From Nonomuraea sp. PA05 (GTDB lineage Bacteria; Actinomycetota; Actinomycetes; Streptosporangiales; Streptosporangiaceae): a stretch of 64,000 bases of DNA. The position numbers were made by a program, and so were the translations under genes. The stretch lies in assembly GCF_008086045.1 (NCBI RefSeq), contig NZ_VSEY01000009.1, positions 248,001 to 312,000 of the forward strand, written 5' to 3'. The notes beneath the pieces were generated by a model that saw nothing but the letters and a program-made list of their open reading frames with translations, was not told the DNA's origin and did not search any database. Positions 8,252 through 16,616 of this stretch are shown here, one piece after another. How positions within the stretch are numbered: position 1 is the first letter of the stretch; each line of letters begins with the position of its first letter.

Positions 8252-9004
8252 CTACTTGCCCGAGCCGTCGAGCCAGTCGCGGTAGGTGATGGTGCCCAGG
8301 ACGGCCTTGTCGTCGAGCGGCACCAGCGACCGCTCGACCAGCTCGCTGCCGAAGTAGCGGGCGTGCGGGTCGGTGACCACCTCGCGCGGGTCGCCCCAGG
8401 CGGCCAGCGCCTTGCGGAAGAACTCGTCCATCCGGTACTGCTGCGGCCCGGCGATCTCGACCCTGCCGTTCAGCGGCTCCCCCACCGCCGTGCGGCCGAG
8501 CGTCTTCGCCACGTCGTCGCCCGCGATCGGCTGGAAGAGCACCGGCGCGACGTGCACCTGGCCGTCCCTGGTGGCCTCGTCGGCGATGCCGCGGGCGAAC
8601 TCGAAGAACTGGGTGGAGTGCACCAGCGAGAACGGGACGCCCGCCTTCTCGATGAGCTGCTCCTGGGCGATCTTCGCGGCGAAGTAGCCGTTGTCGGGCA
8701 TGCGCTCGGTGCCCACGATCGACACCGCCACGTGGTGGCCCACCCCGGCCTCCTTCTCGGCCGCCAGCAGGTTGCCCGTGGAGGTCTGGAAGAACTTCAG
8801 CACCGCCTCCCGTTCGAACGACGGCGAGTTCGACACGTCCACCACGACCTGCGCGCCCTTGAGCACCTCGGCCAGGCCCTCGCCGGTGAGGGTGTTCACG
8901 CCGGTGTTCGGCGCGGCCGCCACCGCCTCATGACCGTGCTCGCCCAGCTTGGCCACCAGCTTCGACCCGATCAGGCCGGTCCCGCCGATCACCACGATCT
9001 TCAT
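8252..9004 (-). CDS. NmrA/SDR-family NAD(P)-binding oxidoreductase
   Basis: A 250-residue atypical short-chain dehydrogenase/NmrA-like protein. The Rossmann motif GGTGLIGSK is at residues 7-15, followed by VDVSNSP and the segment YFAAKIAQEQ, which carries a Y-x3-K-like pair. Proteins of this type are one of the three classic partner families (the COE group) of ECF41 sigma factors, and an ECF-like promoter is present 57-84 bases upstream. ATG 9004 is preceded by GAGAGGA, so the longer frame to 9052 is not needed. First gene of the operon SDR, methyltransferase, ferritin-like/CDGSH, hydrolase. Likely role: NADPH-dependent reduction, or redox sensing in oxidative stress (inference). Confidence 0.88.
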   Translation of the reverse strand: MKIVVIGGTGLIGSKLVAKLGEHGHEAVAAAPNTGVNTLTGEGLAEVLKGAQVVVDVSNSPSFEREAVLKFFQTSTGNLLAAEKEAGVGHHVAVSIVGTERMPDNGYFAAKIAQEQLIEKAGVPFSLVHSTQFFEFARGIADEATRDGQVHVAPVLFQPIAGDDVAKTLGRTAVGEPLNGRVEIAGPQQYRMDEFFRKALAAWGDPREVVTDPHARYFGSELVERSLVPLDDKAVLGTITYRDWLDGSGK

Positions 9005-9060
9005 GCGGATTCCTCTCTCGTTCGCCGGGCGGCCCCTTCGCCACCCGGTCACCAGCTATG

Positions 9061-9088
9061 ACCGGGCAGCCCCTCGGGCTCGTGACGA
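9061..9088 (-). promoter_or_regulatory. ECF-type promoter of the SDR operon
   Basis: On the minus strand CGTCACG (9088-9082), 16 bases, then CGGTC (9065-9061). Spacing and sequence match the element at 959-987. The implied start is about 50 bases before the ATG at 9004. Confidence 0.45.
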
Positions 9089-9103
9089 CTGCCGCGAGAT
9101 TTT

Positions 9104-9970
9104 TCACGGAGCGGTCCTGACGATGGCCACCGGGCAGGTGGCGTGGTGCAGGACGTGCTGGCTGACCGAGCCGTGCCACAGCGCGCTGAGCTCGTGATGG
9201 TGGTGGCTGCCGACGACGAGCAGGGACGCGCTCGACGCGGCGTCCGTCAGCGCCTTGCCCGGACGCCCGGTCAGCGTCTCCTGGTCGATCGTGACCGTGG
9301 GGAAGCGCTTGCGCCAGCGGGCCAGGTCGGGCTCGGGCAGCGGCGGGCGGGCGTGGCCGTCCGGTCCGGCCGCGCCGGCGTGCGCCAGCATCAGGGGCTG
9401 CCCGGTGCGGGCGGCGTGCGCGCAGGCGAAGGCGAGGACGGCCTCGCTGTCACCGGGGCCCGCGACGCCCGCAACGACCGGCATGACGGGCCCGCCTGGA
9501 CGGGCGTCGGCGGTGCCCCCTGCGACGGGCTCGTCCGGCTTGGCGGAGCCGCGGACGACGACGACCGGGCAGGCGGCCTCGATGGCGAGCCTGGCGCCCA
9601 CCGAGCTGAGCAGCAGGCCGCCGACCTCGCCCAGCCCGCGGCTGCCCACGACGAGCAGCTCCGCGTGCCGCGAGTGACGCACCAGCGCGACGAAGGGCTC
9701 GCCCTCCGGCATCTCGGTCGTCACCTCGGCCTCGGGCGCGGCGGCCCGCGCGCGGGCGGCCGCGTTGTCCAGGACGCGTTCCGCGGCGTGCCGGAGGCCG
9801 CCCTCCGGCGGTGCGCCCGGCGCGGGGCCCAGGGGCACGTTCAGCATGGGCCAGATGAAGGCGTGCACGATCAGCAGCGGCCGGCCGCGGCGCACGGCCT
9901 CGGCGGCGGCCCACTCCACGGCCCGCAGGCTGTCCTCGGAGTCGTCCACGCCTACGGTTACAGGATTCAT
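9104..9970 (-). CDS. universal stress protein with two UspA domains
   Basis: A 288-residue tandem UspA protein. Each half (about 1-145 and 150-288) has the ATP-binding pattern G-2x-G-9x-G(S/T): the first near GSRGLGEVGG, the second as GSHHHHELSALWHGS, with the diagnostic CPVVVVR and CPVAIVR strands after them. The second ATP loop is unusually histidine-rich and lacks the middle glycine, so ATP binding there is doubtful. ATG 9970 follows AAAGGACGAGG. The gene starts 28 bases after the flavoprotein stop and is probably co-transcribed with it. This links it to redox or hypoxia responses in which such proteins often appear. Confidence 0.9.
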   Translation of the reverse strand: MNPVTVGVDDSEDSLRAVEWAAAEAVRRGRPLLIVHAFIWPMLNVPLGPAPGAPPEGGLRHAAERVLDNAAARARAAAPEAEVTTEMPEGEPFVALVRHSRHAELLVVGSRGLGEVGGLLLSSVGARLAIEAACPVVVVRGSAKPDEPVAGGTADARPGGPVMPVVAGVAGPGDSEAVLAFACAHAARTGQPLMLAHAGAAGPDGHARPPLPEPDLARWRKRFPTVTIDQETLTGRPGKALTDAASSASLLVVGSHHHHELSALWHGSVSQHVLHHATCPVAIVRTAP

Positions 9971-9997
9971 CCTCGTCCTTTCAGAAGCGGTCACCGG

Positions 9998-11728
9998 CTA
10001 CTCGACGAGCTTGCCGTCGGTCGGCACGTCGCGCATGAGGGCCGCGATGCCGGCCGGGATCGGCGCGATGGCCTCATGTTCCACCCGACCGGGCCCGGAC
10101 CACACCAGGTTGACGCGCAATGCCGGATCTGTGTGCGGGTGGTCGGAGCGGTTGTGGCAGCCGCGCGTCTCGCGGCGTTCCAGCGCGGCCTCCATCGTCG
10201 CCCGCGCGGCGAGCGCCGCGGACTTCAGGTCGAACGCGTGCGCCAGGTCCTGGAACCCGGCCAGATCGGGGTGGACGCCGACGTCGCCGATCCGCGTCTC
10301 CAGGGCGGCCAGCTCGTCCAGGCCCTTGCGCAGGCCGCTCTCGTCGCGCACCACGCCGGCGTGCTCGGTCATGATGTCGCGCAGGACGCGTTGCAGCGCC
10401 CGCACGTTCTCGGGGCCGTCGGCGGCGAGCAGCTCGTCCACCTCCGCCCGCGCCTGCGCCGTCACGTCGGCCGAACGGAGCTGAGCCTCCAGGCCCGCGG
10501 AGTACTCGGCCGCCGCCTGCCCGGTGACGCGGCCGTAGACGAGCAGCTCGATGAGCGAGTTGCCGCCCAGCCGGTTGGCGCCGTGCAGGCCACTGGCCGC
10601 CTCCCCGATCGCGTACAGGCCGTCCACATCGGTGCCGTGGTCCCCGGGGCGCACCCGGACGCCGCCCATCGAGTAGTGCGCGGTCGGCGCGATCTCGATC
10701 GGCTCCCTGGTGATGTCGAGCATCTGCAGCTCCAGCAGCGTCTGGTAGACGCGCGGCAACCGCGTCATGATCGTCTCGCGGGGCAGGTGCGACACGTCCA
10801 GCCAGACGCCGCCGGCCGGCGTCCCGCGCCCCTCCTTGATCTCCGTGTACGCGGCCAGCGCGACCCGGTCCCGGGTGGACAGCTCCATCCGCTCCGGGTC
10901 GTAACGCGTCATGAACCGCTCCCCCGCCGCGTTGCGCAGGATCCCGCCCTCGCCCCTGGCCGCCTCGGAGACGAGCGTGCCGGCCGCGCTCTCCGGCGCG
11001 ATCAGCCCGGACGGGTGGAACTGCACCAGCTCGGGATCGCGGATCCGGCACCCGGCCAGCACCGCCAGGCGGAAGGAGTCGCCGGTGTTCTCGTCGCGCC
11101 GCGAGGAGGTGCGCCGCCAGATCCTGGTGTGCCCCCCGGTGGCCAGGATGACGGCGTCGGCGTGGATGACGTACCGGCTGCCGTCGGCCAGGTCGAACCC
11201 GTACGCGCCGAACACCGCGTTGTCGCGGACGAGGAGCCGGGTGATGTGGACGGTGTCCAGGATGGGGACGCCGAGCTGCACCGCGCGGCCGATCAGGGTG
11301 CGCTGGATCTCCAGCCCGGTGTAGTCGCCGGCGTAGGCGGTGCGCCGGTAGGTGTGCGCGCCGAAGAACCGCAGCGAGATCCGCCCGTCCCGCTCGCGCG
11401 CGAACGGCATCCCGTACCGCTCCAGGTCCTCGATGCCGCGCGCCGCGCCCTCCGCGACGATGCGCACCGTCTCGGGGTCGGCCAGCAGGTAGCTCTCCTT
11501 GAGGGTGTCGGCCGCGTGCTGCTGCCAGGAGTCCTCGGGGTCCATGGTGGCCAGCGCGGCGTTGATGCCGCCCGCCGCCAGCGTGGTGTGCGCGTCGGCC
11601 TTCGGCCGCTTGCCCACCGCCAGGACGCCGGTCCCGCGCTCGGCCAGCTCGATGGCGGCCCGCAGCCCGGCCCCTCCCGTCCCGATGACCAGGACCGAGG
11701 TGGCGATCCGTCTCTCCAGCGCGTGCAT
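9998..11728 (-). CDS. FAD-binding fumarate reductase/succinate dehydrogenase-type flavoprotein
   Basis: A 576-residue flavoprotein of the SdhA/FrdA/L-aspartate-oxidase superfamily. It has the N-terminal dinucleotide fold VIGTGGAGLRAA, the FAD-loop histidine segment HTTLAAGGIN, the active-site stretches HPSGL and THYR-like HTYRRT, and the C-terminal LGGNSLIELLVYGR. No iron-sulfur or membrane-anchor subunit is nearby, so it is an orphan A subunit rather than part of a respiratory complex. It may reduce or oxidise a soluble dicarboxylate, or act as an L-aspartate oxidase. An ECF-like promoter lies 43-69 bases upstream. The USP gene follows directly. Confidence 0.87.
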   Translation of the reverse strand: MHALERRIATSVLVIGTGGAGLRAAIELAERGTGVLAVGKRPKADAHTTLAAGGINAALATMDPEDSWQQHAADTLKESYLLADPETVRIVAEGAARGIEDLERYGMPFARERDGRISLRFFGAHTYRRTAYAGDYTGLEIQRTLIGRAVQLGVPILDTVHITRLLVRDNAVFGAYGFDLADGSRYVIHADAVILATGGHTRIWRRTSSRRDENTGDSFRLAVLAGCRIRDPELVQFHPSGLIAPESAAGTLVSEAARGEGGILRNAAGERFMTRYDPERMELSTRDRVALAAYTEIKEGRGTPAGGVWLDVSHLPRETIMTRLPRVYQTLLELQMLDITREPIEIAPTAHYSMGGVRVRPGDHGTDVDGLYAIGEAASGLHGANRLGGNSLIELLVYGRVTGQAAAEYSAGLEAQLRSADVTAQARAEVDELLAADGPENVRALQRVLRDIMTEHAGVVRDESGLRKGLDELAALETRIGDVGVHPDLAGFQDLAHAFDLKSAALAARATMEAALERRETRGCHNRSDHPHTDPALRVNLVWSGPGRVEHEAIAPIPAGIAALMRDVPTDGKLVE

Positions 11729-11770
11729 GGTGCTCCTTTGACCCCGTCGGCGAAGGCACGTCGCAACCAG

Positions 11771-11797
11771 GACCGGGCTGGAGTGCCATTCGTGACA
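11771..11797 (-). promoter_or_regulatory. ECF-type promoter of the flavoprotein-USP operon
   Basis: Minus strand TGTCACG (11797-11791), 15 bases, then CGGTC (11775-11771). The spacer is one base shorter than in its relatives. It lies in the 90-base gap between the flavoprotein start and the end of the TIR/ATPase cassette, so the two units have separate promoters. Confidence 0.42.
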
Positions 11798-11818
11798 GCC
11801 GCACGCCTCGCGGGGGCG

Positions 11819-13726
11819 CTATTCCTTGGTCAACTGCAGCGAGGTCGCCAGCCCCGACCAGGTCGGATGGCAAGAAGTGACGATGACATGACCTGTGCCG
11901 AGAGGGATACACGGCACCAGACGGTCGCGATCTCCGGCGTTGTCGAAGATCAGCAGCCACTTCGAGGACGGATCGCCACGCCGCAACGCCTCTCGGGTAT
12001 TTCGAGCCGTCTCTGTGGTGGCGCTGGCTTTCGGCAGTTTGAGCTGGTCGGCGAGCTGGGCGAACAGTATCGCGGTGAACGCCGGGTCTTCAGCAGGTAT
12101 CAGCCAGATGATGTCGTAATCGGCCATGAAGCGGTGGGCGTACTCCACAGCGACCGCGGTCTTACCGGTTCCGCTTCGACCGCACAACACCTGCGGCATG
12201 GCTTCGGGAATGGAACGCAGAAGTCGGTCACGCATGGTCTCAAGTATCGTGTCGCGGCCCCGGAAACCCGGATTGCGCCCAGGGATGTTGTAGACCTGCG
12301 GTTCGGTGCCGGGAAAACGTAAAGCGGACCGGATCACCTCGGCGGTGTCCTGAATCGGCTCTCCTAAGGCGTGCAGGATCGCCTCGCTCGCTTCGCGCGG
12401 GCTCAGTCCGTGCACATTCACCGGCGGACAGTCCGCGAATGGCCCGGCGAGCCGCAGGCTCTGCGGTAGTTGCACACCTGTGAGTCGCGGCACCTGAGGC
12501 AGGATGTCACGTCCGGCCGAGCGCGCCGCGGCCTCGTAGGTCTGCAGATATGCCTCGGACAGCACGCTGACAATACTCGTCACATCCCCGCTCGCGGAAA
12601 TTCTCTCCGGGCCGGTCGCCGACAGCGCTTCCAGTGCGACACGATATCCGGCGGATCCGAGAAGGGAGGCGATCCATTCGGCCCACATACGATCCGTAGG
12701 GGCGTAGCTCAGCAGGACCTGCTGAGCTACGGCGGATTCTGTCCGGAAGAACGACTGCAGCCACCGCTGTCGTGTCGCCTCCTCCATTACGGGCAGCGAC
12801 CGCACCGCTTCGGAAGTGATGAGCGCTGTCAATCGCTCGAAAGAGGCAAGCAACGAGGCCGGCCTGCCGGGAGCGTCACCGAACACCGCCAGGGTCTCCT
12901 CGAAGGCGTAGAAACTCCTGTATGGGATCTCGGCCTTGGACCAGTATGCCTCGCGCTCTTCGGAGGACATCCAGGCGAGATGCTCGTCGAACTTGGAACG
13001 TACATAACGACGACCGCTGTCGACTTTCGCCTTCTCCCCCTCGTCCACACGCATGGAGACGGGAAACACCCTGCGATCGCGGTCCGCGCGCCCGCTGATC
13101 GATCGGGTGACTGTAGCGGCACCGTCGATGCTCTGACCGCTCATCGTGAAGCAATTGACCAGAATGTCCGGCATTTCTATCGTGCAGATGTCCGCGATCT
13201 CACTCAAGCCGGTGCGGCTGTCGATCAGACAGTAGTCATAGTTTCGCTTGATGTCGCCACGCAGAGCTTCCAGAAAAAGGCCTCCGGCGAACCTTCCGTA
13301 GAAGACATCCCAATCGAAGCTGGCCGCCAGGGCGGAATACCCGGGAACCTGCTGGCCGGTCGATACGAAGTCCAAGGCGCCGCGCCCCGGAAAGGCCCAA
13401 TCCAACGACACCGCATGTTCTGACACGCTGGCATACCTCAAGTACCAATCATCGCCCCGCTCATCCTCCTCCATGGCCGCCCACCGATAGTTGTCCACGA
13501 TGTTGATCACACCGGTGGTCGCACTCAGGACATCTTCCTCCAGGAAAGGACGGAAGAAGCGATGCAGCCCAGGGGATTCCAGATCCCAATCCATCGTCAG
13601 CACACGCATGCCGTTACTGGCCAGCACCCAGGCAACGTTGGCCAACGCCATGGTTCGCCCGACGCCTCCCTTGTAGGAGTAGAAGGTGATGATCTGGCCT
13701 TCAACTTCTCCACTACTCGAATTCAT
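11819..13726 (-). CDS. FxsT-like protein: KGGVGR ATPase, TIR-like domain and NB-ARC NTPase, truncated before the TPR region
   Basis: A 635-residue protein closely resembling the N-terminal half of FxsT of the FxSxx-COOH systems. Order: a ParA/MinD-like ATPase with deviant Walker A YKGGVGRT (18-25), WDLESPGLHRFF, and YDYCLIDSRTGLSE (about 155-168); a TIR-like domain (about 333-455) opening with VLLSYAPTDR but lacking the catalytic glutamate; an NB-ARC NTPase with Walker A GRSGTGKT (516-523) and Walker B LLIFD (591-595). The protein stops 40 residues later, where FxsT normally runs into a winged helix and TPR repeats (FxsT is about twice as long). It is the last gene of a four-gene operon, overlapping the FxsC-like gene by 14 bases. 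Probable STAND-type sensor or scaffold. Confidence 0.88.
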   Translation of the reverse strand: MNSSSGEVEGQIITFYSYKGGVGRTMALANVAWVLASNGMRVLTMDWDLESPGLHRFFRPFLEEDVLSATTGVINIVDNYRWAAMEEDERGDDWYLRYASVSEHAVSLDWAFPGRGALDFVSTGQQVPGYSALAASFDWDVFYGRFAGGLFLEALRGDIKRNYDYCLIDSRTGLSEIADICTIEMPDILVNCFTMSGQSIDGAATVTRSISGRADRDRRVFPVSMRVDEGEKAKVDSGRRYVRSKFDEHLAWMSSEEREAYWSKAEIPYRSFYAFEETLAVFGDAPGRPASLLASFERLTALITSEAVRSLPVMEEATRQRWLQSFFRTESAVAQQVLLSYAPTDRMWAEWIASLLGSAGYRVALEALSATGPERISASGDVTSIVSVLSEAYLQTYEAAARSAGRDILPQVPRLTGVQLPQSLRLAGPFADCPPVNVHGLSPREASEAILHALGEPIQDTAEVIRSALRFPGTEPQVYNIPGRNPGFRGRDTILETMRDRLLRSIPEAMPQVLCGRSGTGKTAVAVEYAHRFMADYDIIWLIPAEDPAFTAILFAQLADQLKLPKASATTETARNTREALRRGDPSSKWLLIFDNAGDRDRLVPCIPLGTGHVIVTSCHPTWSGLATSLQLTKE

Positions 13727-14921
13727 TAGGCGCCAACAATCTAGGTCTCTTGACGACGGGGCCTGACGGCGGATGGGCAGGCGTTCTCCGCAAATAGCGC
13801 TCGAACGTGCGCGCCAAGTTTCTCGGTAGATTTTCCTGCAGTTCCTTCACGGAAGCTATGTCATGCGCGAACAATCGGACCGGCCCGGCGCCCAGAAACG
13901 CGCTAAGAGAGTCACGCAATCGAACTTCTGCGTTCACCGTCTGCTTATCCGCATGGTTCCACAGCACCAAGAAGAGGAGCGAACTCGCGGCCGTATCGCT
14001 CAAGGAGCGTAGCGCTCCGAGCACGTCCGGCACCTCCACCGCCCAGGGATCCACCAAGATCAGAGCCGGATGCTCCGCGGCCAAGACCGGCCGAATCTGC
14101 TCGCCGAGATCCGAATGGATGCCCTGAGCACGGAGGAGACTCGCCACCCGCGAGGCGATCGGCTCATGGTCACCCTTGTTCCGAAAAGGGTTCCATTCGA
14201 CCGACGTACGACCATAGTAGTACGGATCCCGATCTCGGGGGAGGTTTTGCAGGTCAGGTGCCGCTGCGAAGACTTCCATGGTTCGTGCGGCTCGATAGTC
14301 AGCGAATGCGTTGTCAAAAGAGCTGTAATCAGGCAGGCTCGCAGCCTCGCACAACGGCGACAGCTCCGCCGCCTGTATGATTCGCCTGGCAAGCTCCAAT
14401 ACCGTACGGCGATAGGCTTGGCGACGAGAGGAGATTTTTATCAACGAATAGAGGCCCTCGCCTTGCAACCGAGTCCCCAACCTTGAGTCGGCGTACTGGA
14501 TCTCATGCACTTGAGGGGGCATGCGAGAAGACTCCACCGGGTACCATATGACTGGCAGTATCACTGGTGGAGGGTCTCTGTGGTGCGCGCGAAGCCTGGC
14601 TTGGATCACCGACCACTCTTTTCCGCAGGATTCACTCTCGAAATAGCGCGGAGAAAAGAGCGGCACGAAAACTTTACAGGTTGCCAGAGCTCGCGACACC
14701 TCCGCCGACCATGAATGACCCCCCTGCAAGCGCTGATCGAGAAAGCCGACTTCCGACACCCTCCGCAGCGCAGTCATCTCCAGGATGTCCCGGCATAGTT
14801 CATCGAAGAAGCGATACACCCATTTGTTCGGATTACCCACGGACGACTCACCGCCGGGCGTGTGCGCGTAACTGAGAAAGAAATACGGCGCTTGCCGACC
14901 TTCAGAAGGACTCGACATCAC
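13713..14921 (-). CDS. FxsC-like TIR-domain protein
   Basis: A 402-residue protein matching the FxsC family as I know it. An N-terminal TIR domain (about 12-150) has FFLSYAH, GFLDQRLQGG, CKVFVPLFSPRYF and the SCGKEW motif, whose Glu102 matches the catalytic glutamate of NAD-cleaving bacterial TIRs. The C-terminal part (about 240-380) has a second alpha/beta domain (ALILVDPWAVE, LLFLVLWNHAD) that looks like a degenerate TIR or receiver fold. FxsC normally accompanies FxsT, a radical SAM enzyme FxsB and the peptide FxsA; no FxsA or FxsB is here. Instead the partner upstream is a RelA/SpoT enzyme, with ATGA overlap. NADase effector activity is a testable inference. Confidence 0.88.
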   Translation of the reverse strand: MMSSPSEGRQAPYFFLSYAHTPGGESSVGNPNKWVYRFFDELCRDILEMTALRRVSEVGFLDQRLQGGHSWSAEVSRALATCKVFVPLFSPRYFESESCGKEWSVIQARLRAHHRDPPPVILPVIWYPVESSRMPPQVHEIQYADSRLGTRLQGEGLYSLIKISSRRQAYRRTVLELARRIIQAAELSPLCEAASLPDYSSFDNAFADYRAARTMEVFAAAPDLQNLPRDRDPYYYGRTSVEWNPFRNKGDHEPIASRVASLLRAQGIHSDLGEQIRPVLAAEHPALILVDPWAVEVPDVLGALRSLSDTAASSLLFLVLWNHADKQTVNAEVRLRDSLSAFLGAGPVRLFAHDIASVKELQENLPRNLARTFERYLRRTPAHPPSGPVVKRPRLLAPNEFE

Positions 14922-16054
14922 GGGGTGGACCTCGCTTCCGGCTCCTGCCCGTGCCCGCCGTTCAGCACAATGTCAAGAGCCTCCTCCAGTTGCGAGCGGA
15001 AGGAAGCAGCCATGCGCGCGCGCAGATCAGGGTCCTGCAACAGCATGAACAGGACCATGATGTCGACGGGATCCCCTCTTGGGGTGAACCCGCGTTTGAC
15101 ACATTCACGGCGCACTGCGGTAAGCCGGGTCCGCTCGCTCTCGACGTTGCTCATCTCGTTCGCCAGCTCTCCCATGGTCCGGTAGCCGGCGACGGTGGCC
15201 AACGAGACCAGTTTGCTCAGCGAACGGCGCAGGTCGAGACTGCTGGTGTCACGGAAGTCGTACGGCCCGAACCCTGCCTTCACGGCGACCCGCTTGACTT
15301 CGGCCAACGGCATCCGGGTCCAGCTCGCCAGGGTTGAATCGAGGTTCAGCGGCAGCTCCCGCCACTCTTGCCCGGTCGCCTGATCCTTGTAGCGATTGCG
15401 CAGACCTTCGATCTCGGTGCGGAAGGTACCGAACAGTTCGTCCCCCGTCTCAAGCAGGGCGGCCACCCGAAACAGCTTGCGCCTGACTTCGGCGGGGACC
15501 TCGTCCTCCGTCTTGTAGTCGAGGGCATGGCTGATGACCCCCCAGGCATGCTGGAGGACCGTGCGCACCTGGAACTCGATGACGAAGTCGGCGAAATCCC
15601 GATACTCCGGGAGCGATCGCCGCTGCTTGTTCAGCCGTCCCACCAGATGCAGGCTCTGGTAACCGAACGCCTCGGGCAGCGGAGCCCTGCGGTCTTCTTC
15701 CTTCAGCACCTCGAATTGATCCCGAATCAGGTTCCGAACCAGCGGGATATCCGACAGATAGAACGTGATGATCCGGACCCCGCATAGGTCCTCGCAATCG
15801 GAGAGCAGTTCATATTCGGGATGCCGCTTGAATTTGTCGACAAGACTGTTGACATCTTTGGCCCGGCCTTCGATCGCCTGAACTTTGATTTTCCGGTCCA
15901 CGCAAAGCTTACCAAGGAGCGACTTCAGTTCCGTCACGAATTGATTCAGCACGGGAAAGGCGTTTCCATAGACATGCTCTACTTGGTTGCGCGTTATGTT
16001 GCCACCATATACGGTTCTGCGAATCGGCCCCTGTTTCGGGGATCTATCCGTCAT
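14918..16054 (-). CDS. RelA/SpoT-domain nucleotide pyrophosphokinase (synthetase only)
   Basis: A 378-residue protein with a (p)ppGpp-synthetase fold at about residues 50-215. Signature elements are present: GRAKDVNSLVDKFKR (substrate/ATP lysines and arginines), DLCGVRII, FGYQSLHLV and EFQVRTVLQHAW. No HD hydrolase domain or TGS/ACT region is found. A C-terminal extension of about 160 residues is not recognised. The product could be (p)ppGpp, (p)ppApp or RNA pyrophosphorylation, as in toxSAS and CapRel enzymes. ATGA overlaps with both neighbours imply strict co-expression with the membrane protein and TIR proteins. GC content (about 52-58% in places) is well below its surroundings, suggesting horizontal transfer. 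Confidence 0.87.
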   Translation of the reverse strand: MTDRSPKQGPIRRTVYGGNITRNQVEHVYGNAFPVLNQFVTELKSLLGKLCVDRKIKVQAIEGRAKDVNSLVDKFKRHPEYELLSDCEDLCGVRIITFYLSDIPLVRNLIRDQFEVLKEEDRRAPLPEAFGYQSLHLVGRLNKQRRSLPEYRDFADFVIEFQVRTVLQHAWGVISHALDYKTEDEVPAEVRRKLFRVAALLETGDELFGTFRTEIEGLRNRYKDQATGQEWRELPLNLDSTLASWTRMPLAEVKRVAVKAGFGPYDFRDTSSLDLRRSLSKLVSLATVAGYRTMGELANEMSNVESERTRLTAVRRECVKRGFTPRGDPVDIMVLFMLLQDPDLRARMAASFRSQLEEALDIVLNGGHGQEPEARSTP

Positions 16055-16473
16055 GAGCCGAGGTCCTTCCGGAAGATCTCAATGAGAGGCCCCAGAGGCA
16101 TGGGGAGAGCGGCCCTAAGCTCGGCGGAAACCGTCCTCCGCCTCATCTCGTCCTCTAGATCCAATGCTGCTTTCACCGCTACTGGAGAGCCGATCAGACG
16201 GAGCTCGGCATTCAGCTCGGACAAGCGATCCAACTCTGCCGATAATTGTTCTTGAAGACTCTTGTCATTTTTCATGCTCAGCTCCTTAAGAATACGCTGA
16301 ACACGCCTGGCCTGGCTTATCATCCGACCATATAGCTCCCGTCGGTCTATCTGGCTCTGTTTTCTGTCCTCACGACGACGGTTCAGCGTTGCGACGCTAA
16401 GCGAGATTGCCTGTTGCAAGGTTACTCCTGCCAGCGCGAAGGCACCTGCGAGTATGGAATCGACGGCAGCCAT
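16051..16473 (-). CDS. small membrane-anchored coiled-coil protein, first gene of the TIR/RelA cassette
   Basis: A 140-residue protein I cannot assign to a named family. One N-terminal hydrophobic helix (ILAGAFALAGVTLQQAISL, about 5-24) is followed by a basic stretch RRREDRKQ and long amphipathic helices (about 40-140, coiled-coil-like). This plan (single TM plus coil) is common in small proteins next to actinobacterial conflict genes. ATG 16473 was chosen; the frame upstream to 16578 has no ribosome site. Its stop overlaps the RelA/SpoT start (ATGA). It could be the membrane effector or the anchor of the complex. Confidence 0.75.
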   Translation of the reverse strand: MAAVDSILAGAFALAGVTLQQAISLSVATLNRRREDRKQSQIDRRELYGRMISQARRVQRILKELSMKNDKSLQEQLSAELDRLSELNAELRLIGSPVAVKAALDLEDEMRRRTVSAELRAALPMPLGPLIEIFRKDLGS

Positions 16474-16493
16474 GCAGGCAGTATGACCCGCAT

Positions 16494-16506
16494 GTGCAAC
16501 TTGCAC
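16494..16506. promoter_or_regulatory. 13-bp palindrome upstream of the TIR/RelA cassette
   Basis: GTGCAA-C-TTGCAC forms a perfect dyad 21 bases before the ATG at 16473, within the 143-base leader shared with the divergent pseudogene. It could be an operator or a leader hairpin; the binding factor is unknown. Confidence 0.4.
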
Positions 16507-16616
16507 CATCCCGCTGAACCGTTTTCCGCCTATTTTCGGATGACCAATGCGATACTTTCGGGCCGCCAGTTGTATCACTGGCGTCGTGAGGCAGTCGTTG
16601 AAAGAAGGCGATTCGC

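Noticed and set aside
11819..16054. Ordinary FxSxx-COOH peptide-modification cluster
   Set aside because: No FxsA-like peptide ending in FxSxx or FxsB radical SAM gene was found nearby; the cassette has a RelA/SpoT gene instead.
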